Shown here: piece after piece, positions 9,626-20,145 of the stretch
Layout of the letters: each line of letters opens with the position of its first letter
How positions within the stretch are numbered: position 1 is the stretch's first letter
DNA from: Phallus indusiatus
Taxonomy: Eukaryota; Basidiomycota; Agaricomycetes; Phallales; Phallaceae
Direction: 5' to 3'
Length of the DNA: 64,000 bases
Assembly (NCBI GenBank): GCA_027605045.1
Contig: JAQFWX010000026.1
Span: 124,001-188,000 of the forward strand
Program-made: the position numbers and the translations under genes
Notes under the pieces: generated by a model
Seen by the model: the letters and a program-made list of their open reading frames with translations, nothing else
What the model was told of the DNA's origin: nothing
Databases searched by the model: none

Positions 9626-11979
9626 ATGTCCACCACTACCAGTGCAAGCCGTCCGAGTCGATCTGCTCAGTCAACATCAAAACACGCCGCACGATGTCCC
9701 GATTTTTCGAAAGCTATTCATGAAGCGAGAGAGAAAAGTACGAAGAGGAAGGATCGACCTCAGTCGTGGATTGTGCGTAAACTTGCGATTGGACTTGTTG
9801 TTGGTTTTGTAGGATATGGTGTATGTGCTTTCATACATATATGTGTTTTGTTTCGTGAAATTGCTAAATTTGAATTTAGTATTATGTTTATGTTGTAACA
9901 TTTTGTATACCCATGATACAACGCCATCGGAACGCTTTAGCTAACAGACGGATCGGAAGTCAGTTTCAGTTTCAAAAAAGCTTTTGCTTGTCCTAACTTG
10001 CTGTGCTGATGTTTTAATATTATTGTTCTTTAGTTGCCTTTTTGGTTACATTCAATATCCTATTTCTGATGTTCGTTTGGGCCTATGTCAAAGTGCTGCC
10101 CCCCTCCCTTCTTCACCCAATCCCATCTCCGATCATGCTTTTCTGACTTTTTTGTTTTGTTTTGTTTTGTTTTGTTAAGGTGGTACTTACATCTCCAGGA
10201 TACGCGCGCGAGGTAGCTCGAACACCCTTTCCTTTTCGTCGCGTTTGGTTTCTGATGTTTTCATTCATGGACAGCACACGCATAAGACACCTCCTCCCGT
10301 ATCTCAATCTCAATCTCGTAACCCGGAAATTGAACAGCGTTCTCAAGTTGGGAATAACGATTCCGTGACGGAATTTCATTCCCAATTGCACGATTCCAAT
10401 ACCGAAAAACCCCATCATCATCATTATTCAAATTCAACAGCGGAGACTGCTTTGAATGACGGGAATGCCGATGCCAATACCAATTTGAATGGCTCCGGCT
10501 CGCCTGAGATGGCCGAAGCAGATCCATACTCTCGACTTCATCCCAACCTCAGACAACAACAGTATGCGCAAGAACACGAAACTTTTTCTTCTTCTCCTGT
10601 TCCTATTTTTGCGCCTGCTTCATCTGTATTCGCACCTGTCGTCCTCGATATCGACGACAACGACGATGTTAGCCATCCCCAAATAAACCCGACCCACGCC
10701 CAACCTCATCCTCCTTCTTCTTCTCATGCTACTGTCACGAATTCGGGTGCGGGTGCGGGTGCAGATACAGCTGGCCAACCGGCACCAGCACCGCAAACCG
10801 GAAATGAACCAAGAAACATGAGTATTGAAAACGGATTACCACCTCCAGTTTATGCCAGACGACCGCCTACCCACCCAGTGCTGTCACCCGAATTTCGGTA
10901 TTGTCCTCGTGATGGGTTTATCAAACCTATGAGATCGCATCATTGTAGTGCTTGTGGAACGGTACGTGTCCTTCATTTCAATCTTTTTTTTTTCGTTTAT
11001 CTAATTGACATTCTGACAGTGTGTTTTGAAATACGATCATCATTGTCCCTGTATGTATGCTTCACCCACCCCGTCTTTCGAATATGAGCTAACTCCATAA
11101 TTTCTGGACAAAACCCTTAGGGATAGGTCAATGCGTCGGAGCACATAATCAAAAATTCTTCATCAACTTCCTACAATGGGCCTCCCTCTTCACACTCTTC
11201 ATATTCACCACCGTTCTCGCCATGTACGCACGTCTCGCAGCCGGCATTCTAGGCCACCCACGACCTCCAGTCAACCCACAACACTTTATCATCCTCGGTC
11301 TTTCATTCCTTTTCTCTCTTTTCCCAGTTCTTCTATTCATGAATCAGTTTTATCTCGTCGTTTATAATATGACGACTGTGGAACATCTTCATATACATCA
11401 GATGCGAGAACGTGAGAAAAGCATGTTGGATGAATTATTTGGGAGTGGACTGTGTTGTTCGAGTTCAACCTCGGCTTCAGCTTCTGCTCCAAATCCTATT
11501 CATCTTTTTCCCTCTGTTTCTTCCGTTTCTGGTCCGTCACATACACGTGCAACTCGCACATCTCGTACCCGTTCTCGTTCTCAGCTTGGACCTGGCCCTG
11601 GACCTGATAACGCTGATTTCAATCGACCACGATGGCCATGGCAAGCTATCCTTTTACGTACCGAAATACGCAAACAATGGGATCAAAAGTGGGGTAACCT
11701 AACCACAGAGGGTAATATATGGTGGTTAGGGTCTAAACGCGCGAATTGGGAGGCTGTTATGGGTAAATCCAAGTGGGGCTGGTTTTGTGCGTTGCTCTTT
11801 TCGTTTTTTGTTTTTTTGTTCGCTTTTGGGTTGGTGTGCTGACCTTTTTTTTGGATTTTGCGTATGTAGTACCCATTGGGCAGAGTTTAGGTGATGGATT
11901 GGATTACCCTCGGAATCCTCGATTCGATCCGGATGGACGATGGAGAAGACGGTTTGAATGGCCAGATGGATTACAGTAA
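9626..11979 (+). CDS. DHHC-type protein S-palmitoyltransferase
   Basis: Integral membrane enzyme that transfers palmitate to cysteines of target proteins. Eight exons give 619 residues: 9626-9820, 9880-9958, 10034-10092, 10180-10212, 10275-10961, 11020-11050, 11121-11786 and 11870-11979. All introns are GT-AG and in phase. Helices lie near residues 52-74 and 92-112, and two more follow the cysteine-rich domain. That domain begins at about residue 331 (YCPRDGFIKPMRSHHC), continues as SACGT and crosses two introns to KYDHHCPWIGQCVGAHN, with the catalytic DHHC at about 357-360. The TTxE motif is present as TTVE after helix 4. The final exon encodes PIGQSLGDGLDYPRNPRF and WRRRFEWP, as in fungal relatives. 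An unusually long Ser/Pro/Gln/Asn-rich insertion of about 200 residues (exon 5) separates helix 2 from the cysteine-rich domain. The subfamily (PFA3 or PFA4) is not assigned. Confidence 0.95.
10150..10176. repeat. TTTTG repeat in intron 3 of the DHHC gene
   Basis: Four to five TTTTG units forming the polypyrimidine-like tract immediately before the TTAAG acceptor of intron 10093-10179. Confidence 0.85.
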
Positions 11980-13137
11980 ACTGTGGGGTCAACGGATCAT
12001 TTCACTCGCCTTTTTGACGCAATATATCGTATTCATCGCACTACACTACACCACACTACACACTATGCTATCTTACGTTACATCACATTATGATTGCAAT
12101 TGTATGCTATGCTATGTACTACGCATCACACTTTCTTGTCACTCTTCTCAATTTCATGTTCTCGATACTTTGTTTTTTGGGCTTTTAATATTATAATAAA
12201 TTGGTGTTTTTCATTTATTTCAAGCTCACGACTCGCTATTACACATCTATGTAATAGCTCAAGAAAGGTTTCCACGTCAGTTATCAGTATCAGCGCCAGA
12301 CGACGAGTCTTCCGGTTAGCCCCAAATACGGTAAGACCTTAAGCTGTTTATGCATAACACTGGCATAAGTACACGACTTCAATCCCTTGAACACGTAGGT
12401 TGATTGTATGCTATATCGTACTAGAAATCTCACACATTTAGGGGTGTGAAAGAGTCTTAAGAAAAGGCTATATGTTGTAATTGATTGTATGTGATACCAT
12501 TGACATTGGTGCCGGAGTATAGTCTCGGGTTTTGAATTAGAATGGAAAAAGCCATATCAAAAACTCCCCGAAAGTTAGACATATTTTTACATATGGATTA
12601 ATTAAATCAAAATTTAGAATCACCACGGTGCCGCCTGGTGCCGCATGTAATGAGTCCGTGGCTGCTTCACACAAATACCCGAGTCTTCGTCAGTCGAGCC
12701 CAGTAAGTATGTATCACTAGTTTCAAATTTTCACGGTTTAGAAATGGATATACCATCTTGAAACTGTTTCTCAATCACATTTGACTTAGATGAATGAATA
12801 ATATGCCATACCACCGAACCTTGTTATGTAAATAAGATTCGAGTAGATGAAGATTCAAAGTAAACGCTGCACCTAAAATGTGCTCCGCGAATACATTACC
12901 TTCAAACATCTAGAGTTATAATATATATATATCAAAAAATGCCTAAACTTGAGGCTTGTCGAAAAATTTGCCAACATCAAAACATGAGATAGATAAGGAA
13001 CTTGAAAAGTAGTATCAAGAAGAAAAACACAAGTAATTCCAGAACAAACAATAGCAGTTTACAATAATAACGATCTAAATTAGAACGTCACTAAATAAAT
13101 AATCTTCATCTAGTAAAAAATCACAGATTGAGATATT
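11980..13137. other. Intergenic region; DHHC 3' flank and AT-rich spacer
   Basis: The first 360 bp after the palmitoyltransferase stop is the sequence that recurs diverged at 2590-2900. The rest is AT-rich with no open frame of interest and no recognised RNA gene. A short TATATATATATC run lies near 12922. Confidence 0.6.
12020..12340 (+). repeat. DHHC gene 3' flank, parental copy
   Basis: Matches 2590-2900 in the same orientation. It lies directly downstream of the complete palmitoyltransferase gene and is therefore the likely original, while the other copy has no attached gene. Confidence 0.55.
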
Positions 13138-15291
13138 TTAGGCTTCGGTAGGTTGAACAACATCCATGTTTAAAGGTAAACCATTAGGATCTCCATCTCC
13201 ATCAAAAATGTTCTCCGAGTCTTCCATATTTCTTTCCTCAGGCGTGGCCATTTCCACAAGGAAGGAATGATGCACATGTTGAAGAACATTTGAGAGTTGA
13301 AGCGAAGGTAAAGACATTTGGCTAGCTTCAATTTTGGTCGAATTGAAGCGACGAAGGTCAAGAGTGAAATTGGCTACGAGAGTCGCAGACATGCTGGGAA
13401 AGGTTAATTGGTGGAAAATGTAAATTGAAACATGAAACTCACACATTTTGTACGTTGGTGTAACAATCTGCTATAAGAGGCTGAGAGAAGATTCAGATCA
13501 TTATGTGACAAAGGAACATGGTGTGTGAGATTCAATGAAGCCCCTTACACCTTGAACCTAAGGAAAATCTCAGTCCAAACTTCCATTTTATATAAATCAA
13601 AAACTTACCTGTGTAAGAACGACATCCACGAAAGTGATGGTGAGGACAAAACTTACAAAGCCATAACAAGACATGAGATGACTCAACATCAACTGATGAG
13701 ACCTTACCAACATCGAGATATACCTGTACATACATTGCTCAGTAACCCTTGTTATAAATCCCACCAAACTTACTTTGTGTAAAAAGCGTAAAAATGAGGC
13801 TTTTACTTTGCATTCCATTGTTGCATTTTAGTCTCCATATACCCCAGACTTTCCACATGCAAATTCCAAATATAAGTAAATCTGTGTAAACATGGATGAT
13901 ATCAAGGGTAGTGTCGACTAAACTAGTTTGGTTATAAACACATCTAACACATCAATGAGCATTAGCCATACAGATATCTAGTCTCCTGGAGAAGCTTCAC
14001 AACCAGGATAAATGTGAGTGCATGCACGTTAAAGGTCTATTTTGTGCAGACTACAGACCTTGAATCTGAATCACACCCAGGAGATGTTGCTATGCCTATC
14101 ACAAGAAAGGAGGGTAACTATAATAGCTTCATGATCATTGTCATCAGATTCTTACCATATAGCACCAAACCCAAACAAGAAAAAAAGCCAAAGGCTAAAG
14201 CTGAACTGAGGATTTTATTTCCTTCGCATATTGAATATGCTCGAACAACCAATAAACCTGAGGTCCCTATTATAGGAATTTCGAAACAGGTGATGATGGA
14301 ATACAGACCTTGAACACCAGTATATGTAAAAACATAAAGAATATTGAGCACCATAGCCAATATGTTACAAGTTCTTCAAAGTTGTGATTCAGCGGATTTA
14401 AGGTATGTCTAAGAATGTTTACCTTCCAAGCTTCAGGAAAGTGGTATTGATAAGACAACAATGAGATATTGAAAGCATCACTGATATAATTATGTGTATT
14501 AACTTACTGGTAGGAAGTATAATACGAGGTTAAGCCCCTGGTACAGCAAGTTTCCGTATCGTGCAAAAATGTACAATAATGTGGGCAAACTGAATGACTT
14601 GGACCATATATGCTCTCTCTCTTGAGAAAAACCTATCAGGGTAGTATAAAGACTGCATGCTAGAGGTTTTACTGTGTTAGTAAGACTTTCTTACGACATT
14701 GTATTGCTCACCTACTGCACTGAAAAGCACCAAGCTGTAAAAATAGCTAATCCCATTATCATATCAGATGTGATGACAGGCACAAGACAGGATTGACATA
14801 TACTTTTCATAGGCCTCTTGAATAATCTCTGCAGTTAAAGCATCTACAGTAGTATTTGTGCTGTTCATATGGGAGGATATTGTAGAGATTGTGACTTGGA
14901 GTAGTCAATTTCAGTGCTGAGAACTTGGGATTTTTATTAATATGCACAGAACCTTTATATATGATATTTGAATCATGGATCAAACCATGAATCATCATGC
15001 AGCAGAGCTCAAATACCTCTTGACATTTATAAAACATGGAACGTGGTGGTTACAGTATCACCGGATTGTCAATTGAGATGAGCCGGTATTTGGGGAAATA
15101 AGTACTCTAGCCTTATGGTAAAAGAATCTCGCCCTCATTGAGTCAAATGGATTGCCATGTGGCATCGTCATGATACTCCAACGAGAACAAATTAAAACAA
15201 CTTGGGCTCATTTTAAATTTTTAATATATAAGCCCTGGACCCAGTATTCTTGTTCCTTTCTCGCAGCTGAGCCGCTTGCTAGTGAAACCAT
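13138..15291 (-). CDS. DUF6533-type seven-helix membrane protein, copy B (complete)
   Basis: Multi-exon minus-strand gene in the second repeat copy. The likely start is the ATG at 15291 and the stop is at 13138. The signature exon near 14519-14647 gives EHIWSKSFSLPTLLYIFARY followed by GNLLYQGLNL, the DUF6533 core. Later segments include RAYSICEGNKIL near 14200-14260, a probable short exon GIATSPGCDSDSR near 14055-14095, a helix with FGICMWKVWG near 13840-13870, and SFVLTITFVDVVLTQ near 13608-13655 ending at a GTAAGT donor. The last two exons read IVTPTYK and, after a 52 bp GT-AG intron, ATLVANFTLDLRRFNSTK with an acidic tail ending QPTEA. The C-terminal LVxNFxLDLR element is also usual for the family. 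The function is unknown. Exact borders of the first exons are unresolved. Confidence 0.65.
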
Positions 15292-15616
15292 TTCGAACGT
15301 ATGTACATTAAGAATGAACCATAATCTAGCACTGCGTGGGGAGTAGGGCAAAGCGAAAGTGTCAGCACTCGGCCCACAACTTTAAAGCTCCAACCTGCCA
15401 GATGACGACTCAGCGAGACACGGCAAGCAAAAACCTCTCTACGACAGATTTCCCCGTAACCAAGGTCGATAAGTGAGACGCGTTCATTGGCAAGATGAGC
15501 TCGATCATATACAACCGAAAATGAACCTTCGAAAGAAGAAGCGGCAACACAAGAACATCATCACTTGCCGAACTCTGTCCCATACAAGAGTTTGGTCGCG
15601 ATGGAAATAATCAAAT
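13211..15616. repeat. Segmental direct repeat, copy B
   Basis: Partner of 1-2407. The match must extend left of copy A's first base, which cannot be seen; 13138-13210 therefore has no visible counterpart. Base differences fall in exons and introns alike, suggesting a fairly recent duplication without strong visible selection on one part. Confidence 0.85.
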
Positions 15617-16379
15617 TGATCCATGAAACTTCTTCTGCGCTGAATGTTTCAAACTCAACTAAATTAGACAAAAGAAAAAAGTTCAAAGGGAATTCGATGA
15701 AGACTCTGTCACAAAAATCCTTCACGGTCGATTGAGCTCGATCGGGCCGTCAGTCAAATCCTGTCTGACGACCCGACCAGGATAACGAAGCTGATGGTCT
15801 CGATCAGGACAGTATGAACTGACCGAGTCAGATCGACTGTTGAGTTCACGGTTGACTTCATTTGGAATCGTACCGAAATTTAGCAGTTATAAAAGCCTCG
15901 TGGTATGTTGAACAATTCAAGTCAAAGTCAAAAAGGCGTCGTTGAACCCTTTAATATAATCTACACATTTAACCAATTTCCACATTTACGTATGTATAGT
16001 AAGAAACATGAGGTTGCTCCCCGTGTTCACCCTTGGCACAATAGAGCGGCTCCAATTACTAATGCGAAAGTTAGCTCCTCGACTGAATTATTTGCATAGT
16101 TAATCTAAGGCACTTTTCAGAATACGAACGGAATCGTTACGTCGAGTCTGCCGAAATCTTCAATGAGGGTATCGAGATCAAGGCAGCTTTTCATGGATGA
16201 CGGCATAGGCGCGTACCTGTGAGGATTTGGGTGAAGTACGAGTCTCATAAGTGCCACTCCTGGACCGCAATAGGCCGGCCTCAGTCTCCTCCTGGCTGAT
16301 AGCAATGAATCAAAGCAGAAAGTCAGTCGTATGATCGTTTTACTCATTACACACAACTAATTGTTATTTCCCTTTTAGT

Positions 16380-16735
16380 AGACGATTCATGAAATTGGTA
16401 GTAATGATCCAAGCCTTCACACGATCGAGAACGTAGGCACCGGAATGTACTTGATCCTTGACATCAATGGGACATTCACCTACGGGTCCGATGCATCTAT
16501 ATGGTCAATCGTCGATAATCAGTAGGGGTGTTGATCTTTTTTTTACTGTGAGTTTGATGCTGATCATGAAAAACAAAGGATAATAACACCTACAACGCCT
16601 TTCAAGGGCTGGGTCCTGAGCAGTGATTTGAAGGTAATTAGAGTGATGGTGATGGTGAAGTGATTTGGGAAACTGAAAATGTCATGTAGACTGTCCAGCT
16701 CATTGAGAGTAGTCCTATTACGATCTGGGAGATTA
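16380..16735 (+). pseudogene. Possible beta-trefoil (ricin-B-like) gene fragment
   Basis: The plus-strand reading near 16380-16505 gives TIHEIGSNDPSLHTIENVG, then TGMYLILDINGTFTYGSDAS and IW. The pattern of a I/V-N-x-G-T-x-L-x-L repeat ending in a tryptophan recalls one lobe of ricin-B-like lectins and fungal beta-trefoil inhibitors. A second piece near 16692-16735 gives VQLIESSPITIWEI. Between them stops interrupt the frame and no clean exon joins were found. I cannot tell a degraded gene from one with unusual splicing. This is inference from pattern, not a firm family assignment. Confidence 0.25.
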
Positions 16736-17284
16736 CTGCTGTATCCTGATCAAGGGTGGGTGTAATTACGGGATTATTATGATATCTACGAAGCTTTTCT
16801 TGGAGTAAACCGACAATCGGTGTTTTTGGTTTGTTTTTGACAATAAATTGTGTCTGTTTAAGATATACACACACAGTCTACACCAAAGTTGGCCGGAAAG
16901 AGTCATAAAGTTTCCAGCAAGCACGGTAAAACTCGTAGACTGAGAAGAAGTGACAATTATAGATTTGAATTAGACTTTCTTGTAGGCTAAGGAAGTTCCT
17001 TATATCTAAAATAAAGAAAGATATAAGAAACACATTCAAATCATGATGAGCTCGTTGTCTCAAGTCAGCAGAATCATAGCATCTCTAGAGCCTGACAACC
17101 TTTAGTCACTTTCGGACCTTTGGTAACATACATGTTTTGATAAATGGCTGTAATAATCTTTTTCGTTATGTTTACAAAGTTTTACTGTTGAGACTAGAAT
17201 GCTGAAGCGCTGATATACCAATTACTAACGCGTTAGTATATTGCCTATACAAGATACCCGCGTTTGCGTTATGCGACTCGGATG

Positions 17285-17560
17285 AGTGGTTGAACTCCCT
17301 CAGGTAGTTTTAACTTTGATGTATCGGACTTGAACACCGTGACGGTCGATACACTCATCACTTCCGGGGGCCCTGTTGAAACAAGTACTTGAGGACGAAG
17401 GGCATATCACTTGGGCTTGCGCGTACAAACGACACTCTTCAACGAAAAGATCATTCAAATTGCGACGAACGACAACAAGACCAAGGAGTGTCTTGACACA
17501 GCGGCCTTTGTATGCGCTTTTTCACTCGTCTATTACATGTAGTCTGAAGATTCTTGGAAC
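17285..17560 (+). pseudogene. Degraded relative of the 18951 ORF
   Basis: The translated stretch LEDEGHITWACAYK resembles LEDEGYLSLTCAYK of the ORF at 18951. Weaker DNA similarity extends upstream (ACTTTGATGTATCGGACTTGAA against GGCTTTGATCCATCAGATATAC) and to a GAAGATTCTTGG word downstream. Frame breaks indicate a non-functional fragment. Confidence 0.4.
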
Positions 17561-18950
17561 TTGAAGCTTGAAATTGACTTAAAGCACCAGACGTGTAAAC
17601 AAACTCTCCAGTTGCGGAAAATCTGATATGGGATGGAATAAACACGCTATCGGATCTGTCCGCGTATTCAAAAAGATAAGTGTGTCTGCATTTTCTATGT
17701 TCTATATTTAAGCCTCAGTTCGAAAAACTTCAATTTGCTAATACTTAGGTAATACTACATCTAGAATTTACGGGAGAGAAAAAGAGGAATATGTTTCAAA
17801 AGACATGTTAAAATGTGGCCATGGGGCTTTAGAAGTGAAGTAGTGAGCGCTACTGGAAATGCATGAAACCCGAGAAGATACGGTCAAAAAAAAACCCTCA
17901 GTCCTTGTGATTAACTGTTCAATTTTCGCTGGAAGCCGGCCTAGCGAATGGGGAGTTTCGGCGCTGGGGTATGTCAGCTGAAGCCGCACGAGGGGGGTGA
18001 GGGAGATCACGTTCAACGTGAACGGGCGGCATTTGGATGTCTGGGAAAGGGTTTGGTGCAACAACTGGGAAAATGTTGGGTACACTCTGTTGTTCCTAAT
18101 AGAGATAGAGGGTAATAGTGGGTCTCGTCTTTGAAGGCCTGAATTTTGATGGCTTCAAACCAGTCGCCACTGTCATTAGGTTTATGGCCCCAAGTCCGAA
18201 GATTTTTCTGTGAGAAAAAGTCAAACTTGATGTAAGGTCCAATGAACAAAAGTATTTCATATAAAGCAGGGAGTATATCACCTTTCATTGCTTCTTTCAA
18301 GTTCTTTGCTTGGTCACAACCCTGATGGGTATTAGATGAGACTCTTGCTGCAAACTACAATGTGCGTTCGTCTAAGCTGCTGAAGGTAAGTGCAAAAATG
18401 CTGTTAGTAGTCTCTTTATCTCCATGCCACCTTGCAGCCGCACCTTCGGAAATACGATAGTATAGTAATGACCGGTGCCAAAGTCGGGAATGGAGCCTCA
18501 AATATTTTGAGATCAAGCGTATTCTATTGGGGGAAAGATACATATAAAGTAGGGTTTGGGCGCAGACTCAAAACGCAAAATGGGGCACATGATGGGTGGA
18601 GGACAGCTGCTCAATTCTATTATGTAATATCTGAAGTATGTACTTACCAATTTGGTGTCCACAACGCGTCCACAGCTCCCCCGGGGAAGTGTCCCCGTCC
18701 ACACGCGTTCACACCTGACAAAGCAATACGTCGGGGTTAAAAAAATAGGACCTTAGCCGCCTGCCGCTCTACTTTAACCATCGAACCTTTACTTGCTTTG
18801 CTACTCAACGCTAGCCGTTTAGTACTAAACCTTGCTGCTCCGACACTACCAACAAAAACCCCTATCGGAAGCGTCACTCATATACTTACCCACTAACTGG
18901 AACAAAAAACATTCACGGCTTCTCTTTACTACTCTTATACTTTCGGAGGC

Positions 18951-19286
18951 ATGCCAAATTGGACGCCCGTGCTCGAATACGTCAGAGGTTATGCTTTCAG
19001 CGATGAGAAGATGGCCGACTTGTTTGGCTTTGATCCATCAGATATACATAAGGCCGGTGTGTACATAAACGCCGTCATTGCAACAGCACTTGAAGACGAG
19101 GGATACCTGTCTTTGACCTGCGCGTACAAGGTAGATCCTGCAGTCGATATGGTGGTTGTTATTGTGATAGACGACGACGATGACAAGGAGAGACTTATGC
19201 AAAGAGAATTCCCTCAACCTACGCATCCGTCAATCATTCGAATCATGGAGATTCTCGACGGACCGGACGTATGGAGAAAGGCATAG
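18951..19286 (+). CDS. Small hypothetical protein with acidic run
   Basis: Open frame of 111 residues starting MPNWTPVLEYVRGYAFSDEK and ending PDVWRKA. It has an amphipathic, mostly alpha/beta-looking composition, a core LEDEGYLSLTCAYK, a hydrophobic strand MVVVIVI followed directly by DDDDDK, and a C-terminal segment with REFPQPTHPS. I do not recognise a family. Related sequence is found at 17.3-17.56 kb and, for the C-terminal end only, at about 19.66-19.73 kb. This family-like repetition is the main support that the frame is or was real. An upstream exon is possible but not identified. Confidence 0.45.
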   Translation: MPNWTPVLEYVRGYAFSDEKMADLFGFDPSDIHKAGVYINAVIATALEDEGYLSLTCAYKVDPAVDMVVVIVIDDDDDKERLMQREFPQPTHPSIIRIMEILDGPDVWRKA

Positions 19287-20145
19287 TGTATAAAAAAGGT
19301 GAACTCTTTCATTACTTTCCTTGATCTTATGTTAAGTTTTTTAAGTAGTGAAAACCCCAGTATAGATTATAAACCGTTCAGCAAACCGTTTGTTTACAAG
19401 CCAAATTAGAGCTTTTAATTAACTAATTCGATATTTGCGATACTCGACGAGATTCAAGTAGAAATTTTAATGAGAGTTATATCATTTATTTTTGCTTCGA
19501 CATATGGAGCTCAATGAATTCAGTGCACAGAATCCTAAATCTCCATTGCAGCGTCCTTCGCAGGTGCGAAACAGCAGCCTCTTCCACCAAGATCTGCTAC
19601 CGAAAATTTTCGCGGCGCTTCGATCTTATTTAGAGGAGCCCACTAAAGCAACCCAATACAAACATAAATATTTCGTATCACGAAGATTCTTGGTGGACCG
19701 GATGTGCAGTGGAGAAAAGCCTAGTAGTGCAACGTGCCTTTTTTCGTTGTATTCTGCTGCGGTGGGTGAGAGGGAAAAAATTGGAGAAGCCGGGCATTGT
19801 TCATGTAAGAGATATATTGTGTTTGTGATATACAAGGTCTCGGCAGGTATCGCTATTAGTACAAGCAGCTTGATAAGTACATTTGTAATTACATAAAATC
19901 TTGGTGAGTCGGGCTTCACATCTCGAGTTCAATTGTTGGAGGGGCAAAATCATTTCAATGGACAATAAACTCTATTTTTACTTTAATCTTCTGTTAATCC
20001 AACCCATGTCTTTTTATGGACGCGATCGTGGTCATTCTATCTCGTCCATTTTTTTTACAAACATATTGATTCATTCGTATTTTTTTGGATGATAAATGAG
20101 GAACCAGAAATACATAACTCTTTTCTTTATCTATATTTTGCAGTT
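19287..20145. other. Spacer with a third fragment of the small ORF family
   Basis: About 19660-19730 repeats the C-terminal end of the preceding ORF (GAAGATTCTTGGTGGACCGG against GGAGATTCTCGACGGACCGG, then GTGGAGAAAAGCCTAG against TATGGAGAAAGGCATAG). The remainder is AT-rich and is followed by the 3' flank of the GH115 gene. Nothing else was seen. Confidence 0.4.

Larger units (their letters stand above)
15292..18950. other. Accessory region without a confirmed gene
   Basis: The first 325 bp still belongs to the repeat (upstream of the DUF6533 gene). From 15617 the sequence is unique, has no convincing long frame and contains what look like decayed gene pieces: a possible beta-trefoil relic at 16380-16735 and a fragment related to the 18951 ORF at 17285-17560. 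The open frame 18013-18300 on the minus strand has no recognisable motif and is not called. Confidence 0.5.
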
